From Oenanthe sinensis (taxonomy: Eukaryota; Streptophyta; Magnoliopsida; Apiales; Apiaceae): a stretch of 64,000 bases of DNA. Under the pieces are notes generated by a model that was not told where the DNA came from, did no database searches, and saw nothing but the letters and a program-made list of their open reading frames with translations. The stretch lies in NCBI GenBank assembly GCA_028671895.1, contig CM053796.1:27402860-27466859 (forward strand), in the 5' to 3' direction. Made by a program: the position numbers and the translations under genes. Below are positions 24,101 to 35,206 of this stretch, in pieces (position 1 is the first letter of the stretch; every line of letters starts with the position of its first letter).

Positions 24101-24960
24101 GCTAATAGAATAAGCAGAACCAGAAATTCAACAGGATCCGTATCAAGTCAGATATTTGAAAGATAGATTTCTTCAGATACTGAGACTGGATCATGAAGTA
24201 TTATCAAGTACTACTCACTAAGACAATTAAAGTTTGTTAAGGGCTTGCTAAGAGGAAAGGGGTACAGAAATGCTGAAAAATGGAAAGCGGCAGAAAGAAT
24301 ATTTACTTATAGGTTAAACATCTTGGAAGCTCTAGGAAGAGATATCGAGTAGATAAAAAGATTTGATCCATCAAAAGATACTAAACCTAGAGAACCTTTC
24401 AGAGCTGACCCGGGCGATAAATACATGTTTAAGTTAACAAAAGAAGTGCCACAAGAAGAATCAACAGAACTCAGTTTTGAGTCAATTGAAGAAAGAAAAT
24501 CATTGGTCATCACCAATCCATTGAGAGTGATCTACTCAAACAAAAATGAAAGTGAAAGAGAAATTGAAATGAGTAGACTCAGAAATGAAAATTTGAAAAT
24601 GATTGGAAGAATATTGGAAAAGCTCCGGAACTGGATAAATCCTGAAGACAACATAGTGCCACGAGAAGTAGAAGAAGCCTACATGGACAAAGTGTTACAA
24701 GAAGATCAAATATTATAGATTGGATGGATGTTAATCCAAAGAGAGTTATGGTGCGAGGGTGGACTCAGTAACTAAGTTTCAAATTTAGTGAATTGAAAAG
24801 ATTCAGGAGTATGCCACTACTACAACTTATCTTTGATCAACTGCAATACCCAAAGCCGAGAAATATTCTAAAATGGGAGGCTCAAGACATTGTCAGAAGG
24901 AGATTAGAAAAGGTTCAAGAATTAAGAATTAAATGGAAATATTAGTTCAGGCTAGAGGAA
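21109..24960 (+). pseudogene. Element C extra ORF(s) downstream of pol (unknown function, broken)
   Basis: ATG at 21109. One frame runs to 22617 through stops at 21508-21510 (Trp expected from context), 21940, 22030 and 22267. After frameshifts it continues at 23052-23543, 23565-24044 and 24425-24718. The first 280 residues look globular and share spacing and residues with the element B extra ORF. Then come an acidic Glu run (22000-22030), a K-R-R-R basic spot near 22450, and a clear coiled coil at 23220-23345 (L-E-A-Q-V-G-I-L-R-H-S-M then heptads). The C-terminal part is rich in Lys, Arg and Glu. No membrane segment is evident. It could be one very large product or two; function unknown. Confidence 0.55.
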
Positions 24961-25125
24961 CAAAATCATTCTTGTAACTTAACTGTAATAAAATTTGGAA
25001 TTATAATATTTAATCCAGAATGCAATTAATTTTATTTATAGTCTTTCCGCACTTTACTTTTTCATGTATTGTTAGTTGAGGTATCCTCATTTCTTTAGAA
25101 TTTGATTGTCGAACTCTAACAATCA

Positions 25126-25137
25126 AATAGGGGAGAT
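25126..25137 (+). promoter_or_regulatory. Element C polypurine tract
   Basis: AAATAGGGGAGAT just before TGTAAAGC, the usual plus-strand primer site next to a 3' LTR. Confidence 0.75.
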
Positions 25138-25242
25138 TGTAAAGCATAATGTAACATACAATGTAACCGAGGAACTGTAACTCAACTAAAAGTAAAGGAC
25201 TAGTGAATAATATTAATGTAATCACAGGAATCTACAAATGAA

Positions 25243-25860
25243 CACTACAAGAAAATAGTTTATCCGCGACCGCACATCAGCGACCGCTCTCCGTAGCAAA
25301 AGGGTAACAGCGATCGATACCGGTTAGAGATTATGTATCAGATAATCTGGTCACTATTATGCACAATTGTGACAACTTTCGGCGACCGGCGCGTTAGCGA
25401 CCGCCTTTAGCGACCCGTCGGTCGCTAATCCTACTCAGCTTCTACGTGTCACAAGTCCACGTGTCAGACAAAACTAGCGACGTTGTGCCGTCACTATTAC
25501 CTGCACTAATATCAGCTACAAAGTTTTGTCGCTAACAGTCGCGACCGACCTCAGCGACCGCTATCTGTCTCTAACTGTAGCGACTACCAACACTGACGGC
25601 CTTATGTCACTAACTTCTATGGCAAACAACAGCGATTGATTTTAACAGTGACCGACTGCAGTAACTAATGTCTGATTTTCAGATTAAAATAATATACCAA
25701 TTTTTTAAATTTCCAAAGTTTTTCACCTATTTTCCCAACACATTTCTACCACAAATATAATAAATTTAAATATTCGCACAACCACAAATGCACAATTGAA
25801 TAATTAAAAACATCACATCATCTAAAACATCCAAGAACATAGTACTTAACATCTACATGT
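25243..25860 (+). mobile_element. CACTA element end fragment
   Basis: Begins with the terminal CACTACAAGAAAA, then about 400 bp of subterminal repeats built on GCGACCG and AGCGACC. The inner flank (25680-25850) resembles 50430-50620 in the CACTA remnant further right, so both belong to one family. No matching TTTTCTTGTAGTG end is seen on the right, so this is a one-ended fragment; the right edge is approximate. Confidence 0.75.
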
Positions 25861-26720
25861 ATCAAGGTATTTGATGGAATATTGAAGATCACTGAAAGAA
25901 GTTCATTACTATGATCAAGCCTCAGTGAAGAATAAGTGATTCAGTGTTTCAGAAAGTATTAAAGATCAAGCAGTCAGTGCAAGAAGATTTCAGTGAAAAC
26001 CAGAAGTAATAAAAGAATACATCAAACTTAGAAATTGATTTAATTGAGAGTATGAAGATCAATGCAGTGTTAGTCACTTGTGAACCAGACCAGTGCACTA
26101 AGTGTCAGCATAAAGAATTTGATTAACATATTCAATGTACAAGAGGAATTTACAGAAGCCAAGTATGCAAGAATTTGACTATAGTTGAAATTACTCTAAG
26201 TCATGGGGCAAGGGTGAAGAAATCGACACTTGCTTATGCAAGGAAAGGAAAATCGACACTTAGCCACTAGTTATGTCAAATAGATTTTAAGTCAAGCTAC
26301 ATGGGAAAGAATTCGACACATGCTAAAACAAGGGAGTAGAATTCGATATATAGGTTCTTTGAATGATGAAAATTATTCTAAGGCATATACTAGTGAAGAA
26401 AAGTCGACTCATGCTCATACAAGGGATAAGAAATCGCCAAATAAGTTCTTAGCATGATGAAAAATTCTCTAAGGCATGTACAAGGGGAGTAAAATCAACA
26501 CATGTGAATCAAGTCAACTCTAGTCAACATACAAGGCACTATAATTCGACACATAGGCTTATCAGAAAGGTTGGATTATTTTCTAAGTACATTATACAAG
26601 GAAACATACTACGACACATAGAAAAATATCCACAGGTCAACTCAAGTCAACCTAAAAGAGAAAAGCTGTCGACACTTACAAATGTACTTCACTTTTCTTG
26701 TAAAGTCTACATATAAAAAA

Positions 26721-28457
26721 GGCTTATTTACAATTTAAACCCTGTGTTATTAACAATATACAATTCAAACCCTCTTTTATTATATTTAGTATATTTAACC
26801 CTACGTTTTTTAACTATTTACAATTGAAACCTTTTTTAAAATAATTACTAAATTTTTAAAATAATTAGTAAATTTAACCCTATGTTTTTTAACTATGTAC
26901 AATTGAAACCTTTTTTAAAATAAATAGTAAATTTAACCCTACGTTTCAAAATATTTAGTAAATTTAACCTTGACTTTTTAATTTCGGAATAAATAAATTT
27001 TATATCGAAAAAGTATTTTCGAGAATATATTCATCGAAGAGTATTTTTGAAAATAAATTAAATTCAGTGATGAACATTCATGAATATATTGAGCGGGAAG
27101 TGTGATGGCAAGATGGAATAATATAAACACATATTAAAATTTTGGCTTAAATATAATTTAAACCCTATGTTATTAATAATATACAATTCAAACCCTCTTT
27201 TAATATATTTAATAAATTTAACCCTACGTTTTTTAACTATTTACAATTGAAACCTTTTTTAAAATAATTAGTAAATTTAACCCTATGTTTTTTAACTATG
27301 TAGAGTTGAAACTTTTTTTAAAATAAATAGTAAATGTAACCCTACGTTTTAAAACATTTAGTAAATTTAACCTTGACTTTTTAATTTCGGAATAAAATAA
27401 ATTTTACGATAAAATTTTGAATAAATATTCGTCAAATGCACTATTGTCAATTTTTTTGTATAGATATTATCTAAGCATAATAGATATTTACAATTACTAG
27501 GGGTTTTCTTATAAAATGGATATTTTGATGTTCTTTTCTATATTAATATATCTATATGTATAATATGTTATATATGTTCAATAAATTTTAATATGTGTTT
27601 ATATTATTCTATCTTGTCATCACACTTCCCGCTCAATATATTCATGAATGTTCATCACCGAATTTAATTTATTTTCAAAAATACACTTCGGTGAATATAT
27701 TCTCGAAAATACTTTTTCGATATAAAATTTATTTTATTCCAAAATTAAAAAGTTAGGGTTAAATTTACTAAATGTTTTAAAATGTAGGGTTAAATTTACT
27801 ATTTATTTTAAAAAAGGTTTCAATTGTATATAGTTCAAAAACATAGGGTTAAATTTACTAATTATTTTAAAAATTTACTAATTATTTCAAAAAAGGTTTC
27901 AATTATAAATAGTTAAAAAACGTAGGGTTAAATTTACTAAATATATTAAAAGAGGGTTTGAATTGTATATTGTTAATAACACAGGGTTTAAATTGTAAAT
28001 AAGCCTAAAATTTTATTGAACATATATAATATATTATACATATAGATATATTAATATAGAAAAGAACATATAAATATCCATTTTTTTTAAAAAAAAACCC
28101 TAATAATTGCAAATATCTATTATGCTTAGATAATATCTATACAAAAAAATTGACAATAGTGCATTTGATGAATATTTATTCAAAATTTTGTCGTAAAATT
28201 TATTTTATTCTGAAATTAAAAAGTCAAGGTTAAATTTACTAAATGTTTTAAAACGTAGGGTTAAATTTACTATTTATTTTAAAAAAAGGTTTCAATTGTA
28301 CATAGTTCAAAAACATAGGGTTAAATTTACTAATTATTTTAAAAAAGGTTTCAATTGTAAATAGTTAAAAAACATAGTGTTAAATTTACTAAATATATTA
28401 AAAGAGGGTTTGAATTGTATATTGTTAATAACACAGGGTTTAAATTACATTTAAGCC
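26721..28457. mobile_element. MULE-type MITE, outer copy (split by a second copy)
   Basis: Ends are GGCTTATTTACAATTTAAACC at 26721 and its complement ending at 28457. The 9-bp target duplication TATAAAAAA is present at 26712-26720 and 28458-28466. The arms are about 270 bp and contain internal repeats of about 55 bp. The central part is split at 27143/28006 by the inner copy. A 9-bp duplication and long terminal repeats point to the Mutator superfamily; no transposase is present. Confidence 0.85.
27144..28005. mobile_element. MULE-type MITE, inner copy in opposite orientation
   Basis: An 862-bp copy of the same MITE, reversed with respect to the outer one. Its ends are GGCTTAAAT at 27144 and AATAAGCC ending 28005. 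The 9-bp target duplication TAAAATTTT lies at 27135-27143 and 28006-28014. Its central part reads as the reverse complement of the outer copy's two central halves. Confidence 0.88.
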
Positions 28458-28729
28458 TATAAAAAAATATATTTCATTTTGAATATAATCAGAACACAAT
28501 ACACACAAAGATAGATACAATTAACAGAGATAGAGAGAAACGCACTATCATTAAAGCTTGTATTTATTTCTTGTTGTGAGATTTATTGTAGCTCATACAT
28601 CTGTATCAGAGTGTAGCACCTTGGGTTTATATAATACAAATGTATATTCCCAAATATTGTTCTTGTTGTTCAGATCCATTAATGTTATATTTATTGCTAA
28701 CCAAGAACATACTCATAAACACGAATCGA

Positions 28730-29200
28730 AACGAAGACTTCTCGATAACTTGAATTTAGCTAAGTCCATATATCGCGAACTCTTTATCAATTGAGATTCT
28801 ACCCTTGTCAACATCTTACTTTTCTTCAAAACTAAGACTTCTCAATAACTTGAATTTACATGTCAATAACTCTACTTCACTACATAACTTGTGATTTCTC
28901 GATATCTTGAATTTTTTATCAACCACTTCTCGATGTGCTCTTTTGTACACTTCTCAACATAGCTGTTCATTCATGACTTCTGGGTACACACATGTCATGA
29001 CTTCTCGATATGATATTTTTCTGCGCTTCTCGACATTGTGTCTTCTCGAAATGTCATGTTCGATCTACACTCTTTGATAGATTGACTTCTCGATATAGAT
29101 CACAACCTAGACTTCTCGATATAATATTCGGTATACTTGACTTGTCTACGTAAAACTTCTCTACACGTACTTCTTGATATCATTTATACTGGAGATCTCG
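28730..29200. repeat. Dispersed ACTTCTCGATA repeats
   Basis: More than ten copies of ACTTCTCGATA or close variants at irregular spacing, some followed by ACTTGAATTT. They fall in the part of element C LTR downstream of the TATA box, probably in its RNA. Function unknown. Confidence 0.65.
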
Positions 29201-29300
29201 ATATCATTCATCCTTGTACTTTTCATTTTGGACTTCACTATACATGTCTTAGTCAATTTTCTTTAATTCTTAAAATCCTTATTTTTCTGACCTTATTTCT

Positions 29301-30059
29301 CCTACTAATTAAACAATTTCTTGAACTTCTTCTAGGACAATTTAATTGATGATCATATTCATTAAAAATTAAATTACAGAAATAGATAGAATTGACTAAA
29401 CAGTTTACATGAAAAACTAAGTCTTGATTATAATATATATATATAGCTAATTTAGAAAATGTTATACAATAAACAAAATACAATATATAGTGTAGGTTTG
29501 TCTGTTCTAACATAACTCGTTAACTAACTCACTATGAAAAGATTATAATACCCTTATTTATCACACTAGAATTACTACTATACTCTTACTGCATAATCAG
29601 GTTATTTATTATTAATTCTCTTTAAAACCAACTTAAGCATATATGGCTTCTTGTTTTATAGTTTTAAAAAAATTATTACTTTGAAGATTCATTTAAATTA
29701 TTGCATTTATTTGCATGTAGAAACTCTCTACATCGATTAGAACCCATCACAATTTTTCATAATTTACATCGAGCAAAATTCTTATAACATAATAATAAAA
29801 ATTAAATTATACAATTTCAATCGGGACCATAAATAAATTGAGTTATTCATGAAATTAAAGAAGAAACTCGCCTAACTTAATGAATTCAAGTTTGACTCAT
29901 TTAATTTTTAAACTCTTACTGCACATAATGTATATTAACTTATAAGGATCTCGGGTTTGTATATAATAATAATTTTTTGTTGAAAGATACGTAAAAAATA
30001 TGTTTAGTCAAATTCAAATAAGTCACATGAGATAGAAAAAAATATAATTTTGTTCGCTT
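29301..30059. other. AT-rich spacer, nothing recognised
   Basis: No gene, terminal repeat or RNA recognised. It may include the unrecognised end of element C and host DNA before the LINE. Confidence 0.5.
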
Positions 30060-30074
30060 CTCTCTTCTCGTTCC

Positions 30075-30576
30075 ATGGCGGAACCTCCTCCTTCCTCCTC
30101 CCCCTTACCCCTCTCGAAACCTCTTGTGTCTCCCTATCTCCCTCCTATGATGCTTCAAGACAACCTTGACACTACCTTTGTAAACAAAGATTCTTCTTCT
30201 AAAGAGAACCTAGTTGAATCGAATCTTGGCCCTAATTTGCAAGGTCGAATTCTCCCAAGATCTGGCTTCCACTAAATATTCGAGATCCATCATAACAGTT
30301 AACCCTAAACACTCACCAATTCTTAATTTCATGTTGGGTAGCTCTATTGGAACTGACGGTAGCTCTATGGGAATGAGACTACTGGTGTTCGTAACTCCTT
30401 TCAGGTTTTGGAGGAAGGAGAAATCTCAACCTCAGAAACATGCTCCAATACTGAAGAGACGAATGTCCAATTAGTTGATAAAGGGGAAATTGACAAAGGA
30501 GAGGTTACCAAACCAAAGAAAAGGAAAGAGTCTCATGGAAGGACCAGTGTGACCATAAAGTCAGCCACTAAAAAAT
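30075..30576 (+). pseudogene. LINE ORF1 remnant
   Basis: An ATG at 30075 opens 66 codons that are Pro- and Ser-rich at the start, followed by further broken frames ending in a Lys/Arg-rich part near 30500. Plant LINE ORF1 products usually start with a low-complexity region before an RNA-binding part. No zinc knuckle is seen here. Assigned mainly from its place upstream of the endonuclease. Confidence 0.45.
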
Positions 30577-30599
30577 AATATGGTCTGCCATGTTTTTTT

Positions 30600-32100
30600 C
30601 CGATTCTCAATATCAGGGGATTGAATAAATCCTCACATCCAGAATAATAAAATTGATATGGTTGCAGTTTTAGAAACCAAGGTTAAAGAATGCAATTTCA
30701 TGGTTATAGATAGGAAATTCATACCACGTACGTTGGCAATGGATGTTCAATTATGAAGACCACTACAACGGTCGTATTTGGATAGGATGTAATCCTGATT
30801 CTTGGGTTCTCTCTCGTCTTCATTCTTTAGCATAACATATTGCTTGTAATATCCTTCACAAGGATATCAATAACTCATTTTGTGGTTACTTCATCTACGC
30901 TCACAATGAAGGACACCTTCGTTCTGAGTTATGGTCTATAATTGCTCATTACTAGGAATGACCATCGGGCCGGTTCAGGGCCGGGGAGTGTTATCCCCGT
31001 CCCCGATCCCTGAACCCTACTTCAATCCACGAACCCGTCCCAATCCCCGAATGGGAATTAATTTATTACCTGAACCCCGCCCCGAACGGGGTCCCCGCGG
31101 GGAATTGTTTTTTAATAATTATATTTTAACTTATATTTTTGAATTAAAATAGTTTAAAATTTATCATATATAATATTTTTTAATTTAATATCATATTTTA
31201 AGTAATAATTTAAATTAATATTAATGTATAATATAAATAAAAGAAAAAAATAAAATTATTATAATTTAAAATTTTAGATTAATAAAATGAATTAGAAAAT
31301 TTAAAGTATAATAATAAATACAAATTATAAATATCATTATTATATATTATTTTTATTAAATACAAAGATCAGGAAACGGGGATCGGGTCGGGAGACACCA
31401 ATACCCGTCCCATCCCCAATCCCCGAAAGTTTTATGATATCTTCCTTGTTCCCCGACACGTACCCGAAAAATTCTCCGAATCCCTGCCCCGTTCAGTACG
31501 GGGATCGGATCAGGACCGGGCGATGCAGGGAGAATGCTCAACCCACTCATTATCCCAGGGATGTCTCATGTTGCATTGTGGGGACTTTAACTGTATTATA
31601 TCTCTATTTGAAGTAAAAGGAGGAAGGGAAAGATGGAGTTCAGAAATGCACGACTTTCTTGAATGCACGGTGAATTGTGACTTGATTGGAATCAAAACTA
31701 TAGGGGATCAGTTTACATGGTGGAATAAAAAAGTTGATGATCCCATTTACAAATGATTGGATCGGATTTTAGTCAATCCTACTTGGCTGAATTCATTTCC
31801 CCAAAATCAGGCGGTTGTTATCCCTAGAGGCCTGTCACATCACTCACCGATCCTTGTGGAATATGAGATACCCCAACCTAAAATTACCAATCTTTTCAAT
31901 TCTTCCATCACATGTTAAAGCTAGAGGGTTTTTGGACTGTGTGGCCAAAGCATGGAGCTTCCCAGCCAGAGGTGATCCAATGTTTATATTTGAAAGTAAA
32001 CTATCTACATGCAAAAGGGCTCCAAAACTCTTAAACTCTAAACAAGGAACTGTTCAATCTGATGTTACTAAACTCAGGGAGGATTTGAAAATAGTCCAGA
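30600..32100 (+). pseudogene. LINE endonuclease domain (split by hAT)
   Basis: The N-terminal part (from about 30605) reads N-I-R-G-L-N and later V-A-V-L-E-T-K-V, the start of an exonuclease-endonuclease-phosphatase domain. After the hAT insertion the C-terminal half begins at 31574 with H-C-G-D-F-N-C-I and continues F-T-W-W-N, L-D-R-I-L-V-N and a H-H-S-P-I-L end near 31840. These Asp, Asn and His positions form the active site in this family, which nicks target DNA. A stop lies at about 31755 and there are frameshifts. Confidence 0.8.
30953..31545. mobile_element. Non-autonomous hAT element inserted in the LINE endonuclease
   Basis: Ends are TAGGAATGACCATC and, reversed, TGGGTTGAGCATTC. The 8-bp flanks CTCATTAC (30945-30952) and CTCATTAT (31546-31553) match at seven of eight positions. 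GC-rich ends built on GGGATCGGG and CCCCG flank an AT-rich centre. It has no coding capacity. Confidence 0.8.
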
Positions 32101-32859
32101 TTGCACTACAAGAAAAAAAACGATCATACAACACTTATTACATAACGGTTAAAAAATAACTGTTGTCCCAAAAAAATAAACAACAGTGTATGTTTATTTT
32201 TTGGAAAACTTTTGTGTGACTATGGCTACGACAACTGTTATTGAACTTATTATAAATCGTTGTCTCTGTGGTGTACCTTTGATCATACCAGACAAGTGTT
32301 ATTAATGCGATCGTTGTCTCATATCTTTCACACAAGGGTTATAATCCGTTGTTGTTCTTTTGAAAAACTGTTGTGTGACTATGACTACGATAACTATTAT
32401 TGAACTTATTATAAACTGTTGTCTCGGTGGTGTATCTTTGATCAGACCAGACAAGTGTTTACACAACGGTTGTTAAATGAAATTGTTGTCTTCAGCACTT
32501 TCATACAAGCCTTTTTAAATTTAAACCATTGTCATAAACTTATTTATACAAGTGTTTTACAAATAAACCATTGTCTTCTGTGACCGCACGTGATTGGTGG
32601 AAAAAATTTCACCTGGATTGTTGAGGTGGCAAAATAAGAGCCCTCAATTGAAATAAGATTAGATAATAGCTGTTAGATTAAGAAAATATATATATATATA
32701 TTTACACGGTTTGTAAATGAAACTGTTGTTTTCGGCACTCCCATACAAACTTTTTTAAATTTAAACCATTGTCATAAACATATTTATATAAGTGTTTTAC
32801 AAATAAACCATTGTTATGTGTTCAACGCTTATTTTACAACAATTTTACGTGGAAAACCG

Positions 32860-33768
32860 TTGTCTTCGTTAAACTCACACAACACAATTTCTAAGAAAAC
32901 CGTTAACTGTTTCATAGAAGATGACAAAAATGACCTTTTCATAATAAGATGAAAAATATTTTTAAACACATTTTATTAGTTTAGTTAAAAAATACATAAA
33001 ATAAATTTTAAAAATTTTAGTTTTTTTATACATAACTAAAACCAAAAAATCTTAACATCCGTACGGTTGGATCATCGAAAAAAATATTTTTAATTTTATA
33101 TGAAGCTAATTATAGTTTTATAAAAATCTCTTATGCTTATATCCTAACTTTTAAACAAGAAAGTATACTAGTAACTCTTATTCCAACCATAAAACTATCT
33201 ACTAATTATTATCAATATATATATTTGTACATATACATAATATAAATATATTTTTCTAAGTTGTAGTTGAAAAAAAATCAAAATTCTTAAAAAACGAATC
33301 GTTTTAAGCATTTAAAAATATAAGAAAACAGACAACGGTTTTTACACACAAAATCGTTGTCTTTATGAACGTCATACAATGGTTTTTTCTCAAAGTGTTG
33401 TGCAATGTTATTTCATACAATATTTATTTGACAACGGTTTTATGTAGAAAACCTTCGTCTTCATTTAACTCATACAACACAATTTCTAAGAGAACCGTTG
33501 TCTGTTTCACAAAAATGACAAAAATTATCTTTTCATAATAAGACGAAATTTTTTTTAAACACATTTTATTAGTTTAGTTAAAAAAACACATAAAATAAAT
33601 TTTAAAAATTTTAATTTTTGTTATACATAACTAAAACCTAAAAATCTTAACATCCGTATGGTTGGATCATCGAAAAAAATATTTTTAATTTTATATGAAG
33701 CTAATTATAGTTTTATAAAAATCTCTTATGCTTATATCCTAACCATAAAAGTATCTACTAATTATTAT

Positions 33769-33810
<42 letters not shown>

Positions 33811-33880
33811 ACATATACATAATATAAATATATTTTTCTAAGTTTTAGTTGAAAAAAAATCAAAATTATATCTAAATATA
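32860..33880 (+). repeat. Tandem duplication inside the CACTA element
   Basis: About 400 bp from 32875 to 33290 recurs from 33471 to 33870 at an offset of about 596 bp, with few differences, for example around ACATCCGTACGGTTGGATC (33056) and ACATCCGTATGGTTGGATC (33651). The second copy has a TA microsatellite (33769-33807). Confidence 0.8.
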
Positions 33881-34329
33881 TCATAAATTTTATATACTTA
33901 AATTAAATGTCTTATTTATAATATAATTAATAAAATTGTACCTAATATAAACACATCTTAATTTAACCATTGCTAAAACTATTTAATTTATTTAAAATTA
34001 CAACTTATTTTTTAAATCTAATGAATATTATAATATTATAATTATGCACTTATATTTAATTTTATTAAAATTTTATATAACATATTGATAAATTTTAAAA
34101 TAATTTTAATAAATATAAAATATAAAATAATTTTTTATTTTCAATATTTATATGTACTTGTATAAATTCAATATAATTAATAAAAACAATATATATTTTA
34201 TTGTCAAATTTTATTGATAAAAAACAATATATATATATATATATATATGTACTTGTATAAATTCAATATAATTGATAAAAACAATATACTTTATTGATAA
34301 AAATAATATATATCGCCCCCCCCCCCCGC

Positions 34330-35160
34330 GGTACTCTCTTTCCCACCTTAGCCAAAAATTCATTTCCCCTTCAAATTTTCATTTCCCACGCCTTCACTGC
34401 TCAGACACAAAACCAAACCCAAAAGCCTAAAAATTCAAACACAAACAAAAGTTAGGGCTCTATCTCACGGCTGTCTCTCCTCTCTCACATAACTCGATTT
34501 GTGACTATAAATTAGAGCTTTGGTTTGAAATATGGCTCGTCTGCTTCAATTGATTTTTGAGATGAGGGCTTCTTACCATCTATTTCGATTGATTTGAGGC
34601 TTTGATCTGAGACTTTGGTTTGAGACATCTTCAAATTAGTGCTTCTCAATCCATTTTTTCACTTCAAATTAGGGGTTCTACAAATTATATTCAATTGATT
34701 TCTTAGTTTAAGTTCTTTTTGATTTCATTTCAATTGATTTGGGGTTTCGATTTTGAGGTATAACCCTCTTTTACTTTATTTTAGGGTTTCGATTTGGGTT
34801 TGTTTTTTATATTTGGTATTTTTTATTTTTGATGTATGCTCAGTTTTGTTGTTGTATTTGAAACTGTAGTTGTGTCTTTAAGTAGATGTTCTTGGTAGGT
34901 ATGGGATGGAAAAGAGAAATAGCATGTTGTGTCTAATGGTTCTTCACTAAACTCCTCTTCTGATTGGGGTTTAGGAATGAGGGAGATGGAATCTTTGAAA
35001 TTTTCATCTGTGAAGGGGGCTAAGATGGTTTCTTCAAGTAGGAAAATCAAGAAAAAAATCAAGAAGATTCGGACTGGTCGATTGGGTGGTTGGAACCACA
35101 TGCCTCACTTTAGCGTGCAATTTAGCGTGCAAGATGCAAATAAGACACTTTGACACTACT
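34330..35160 (+). pseudogene. Captured gene-like segment (5'UTR-like and short exon), source unknown
   Basis: After a run of C (34316-34327) the base composition changes to a CT-rich leader typical of plant mRNAs. An open stretch follows at 34929-35153 with a Lys/Arg-rich centre (S-S-S-R-K-I-K-K-K-I-K-K-I-R). A possible splice acceptor (TTTCTTTCTAATTCTAG) ends at 35206. It may be the front of the captured gamma-glutamyltransferase gene or another gene. I do not recognise the product. Confidence 0.4.
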
Positions 35161-35206
35161 AAATTCTTGGTATATATACATTGTTCCTTTCTTTCTAATT
35201 CTAGAA

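Larger units (their letters stand above)
18066..29300 (+). mobile_element. Element C: Ty1/copia retrotransposon, 3' half, with extra ORF and 3' LTR
   Basis: Begins abruptly at the LTR edge of element B inside the linker before reverse transcriptase, so B probably inserted into it. Going right: reverse transcriptase and RNase H, 1.4 kb noncoding with a TCGACACAT motif array, an extra ORF, a polypurine tract and a 3' LTR. A CACTA piece and nested MITEs interrupt the LTR. Its RT is related to that of B but clearly a different family. The right edge is approximate because I cannot find a convincing LTR end. Confidence 0.8.
25138..29300 (+). repeat. Element C 3' LTR, interrupted
   Basis: Starts TGTAAAGCATAATG after the polypurine tract. 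It is split by a CACTA piece (25243 to about 25860) and by the MITE nest (26721-28457). Between them, 26200-26700 holds about eight TCGACACAT-like motifs, ending at TATAAAAAA (26712-26720), the likely TATA box. After the MITEs, 28470-28800 looks like transcribed R, and 28730-29200 holds many ACTTCTCGATA copies. Without the insertions it would be about 1.8 kb. The right end is uncertain. Confidence 0.6.

Noticed and set aside
34823..35101. 92-codon minus-strand frame with a hydrophobic N-terminal part
   Set aside because: It is the complement of the Lys-rich captured exon, which explains the Phe/Ile/Leu run.
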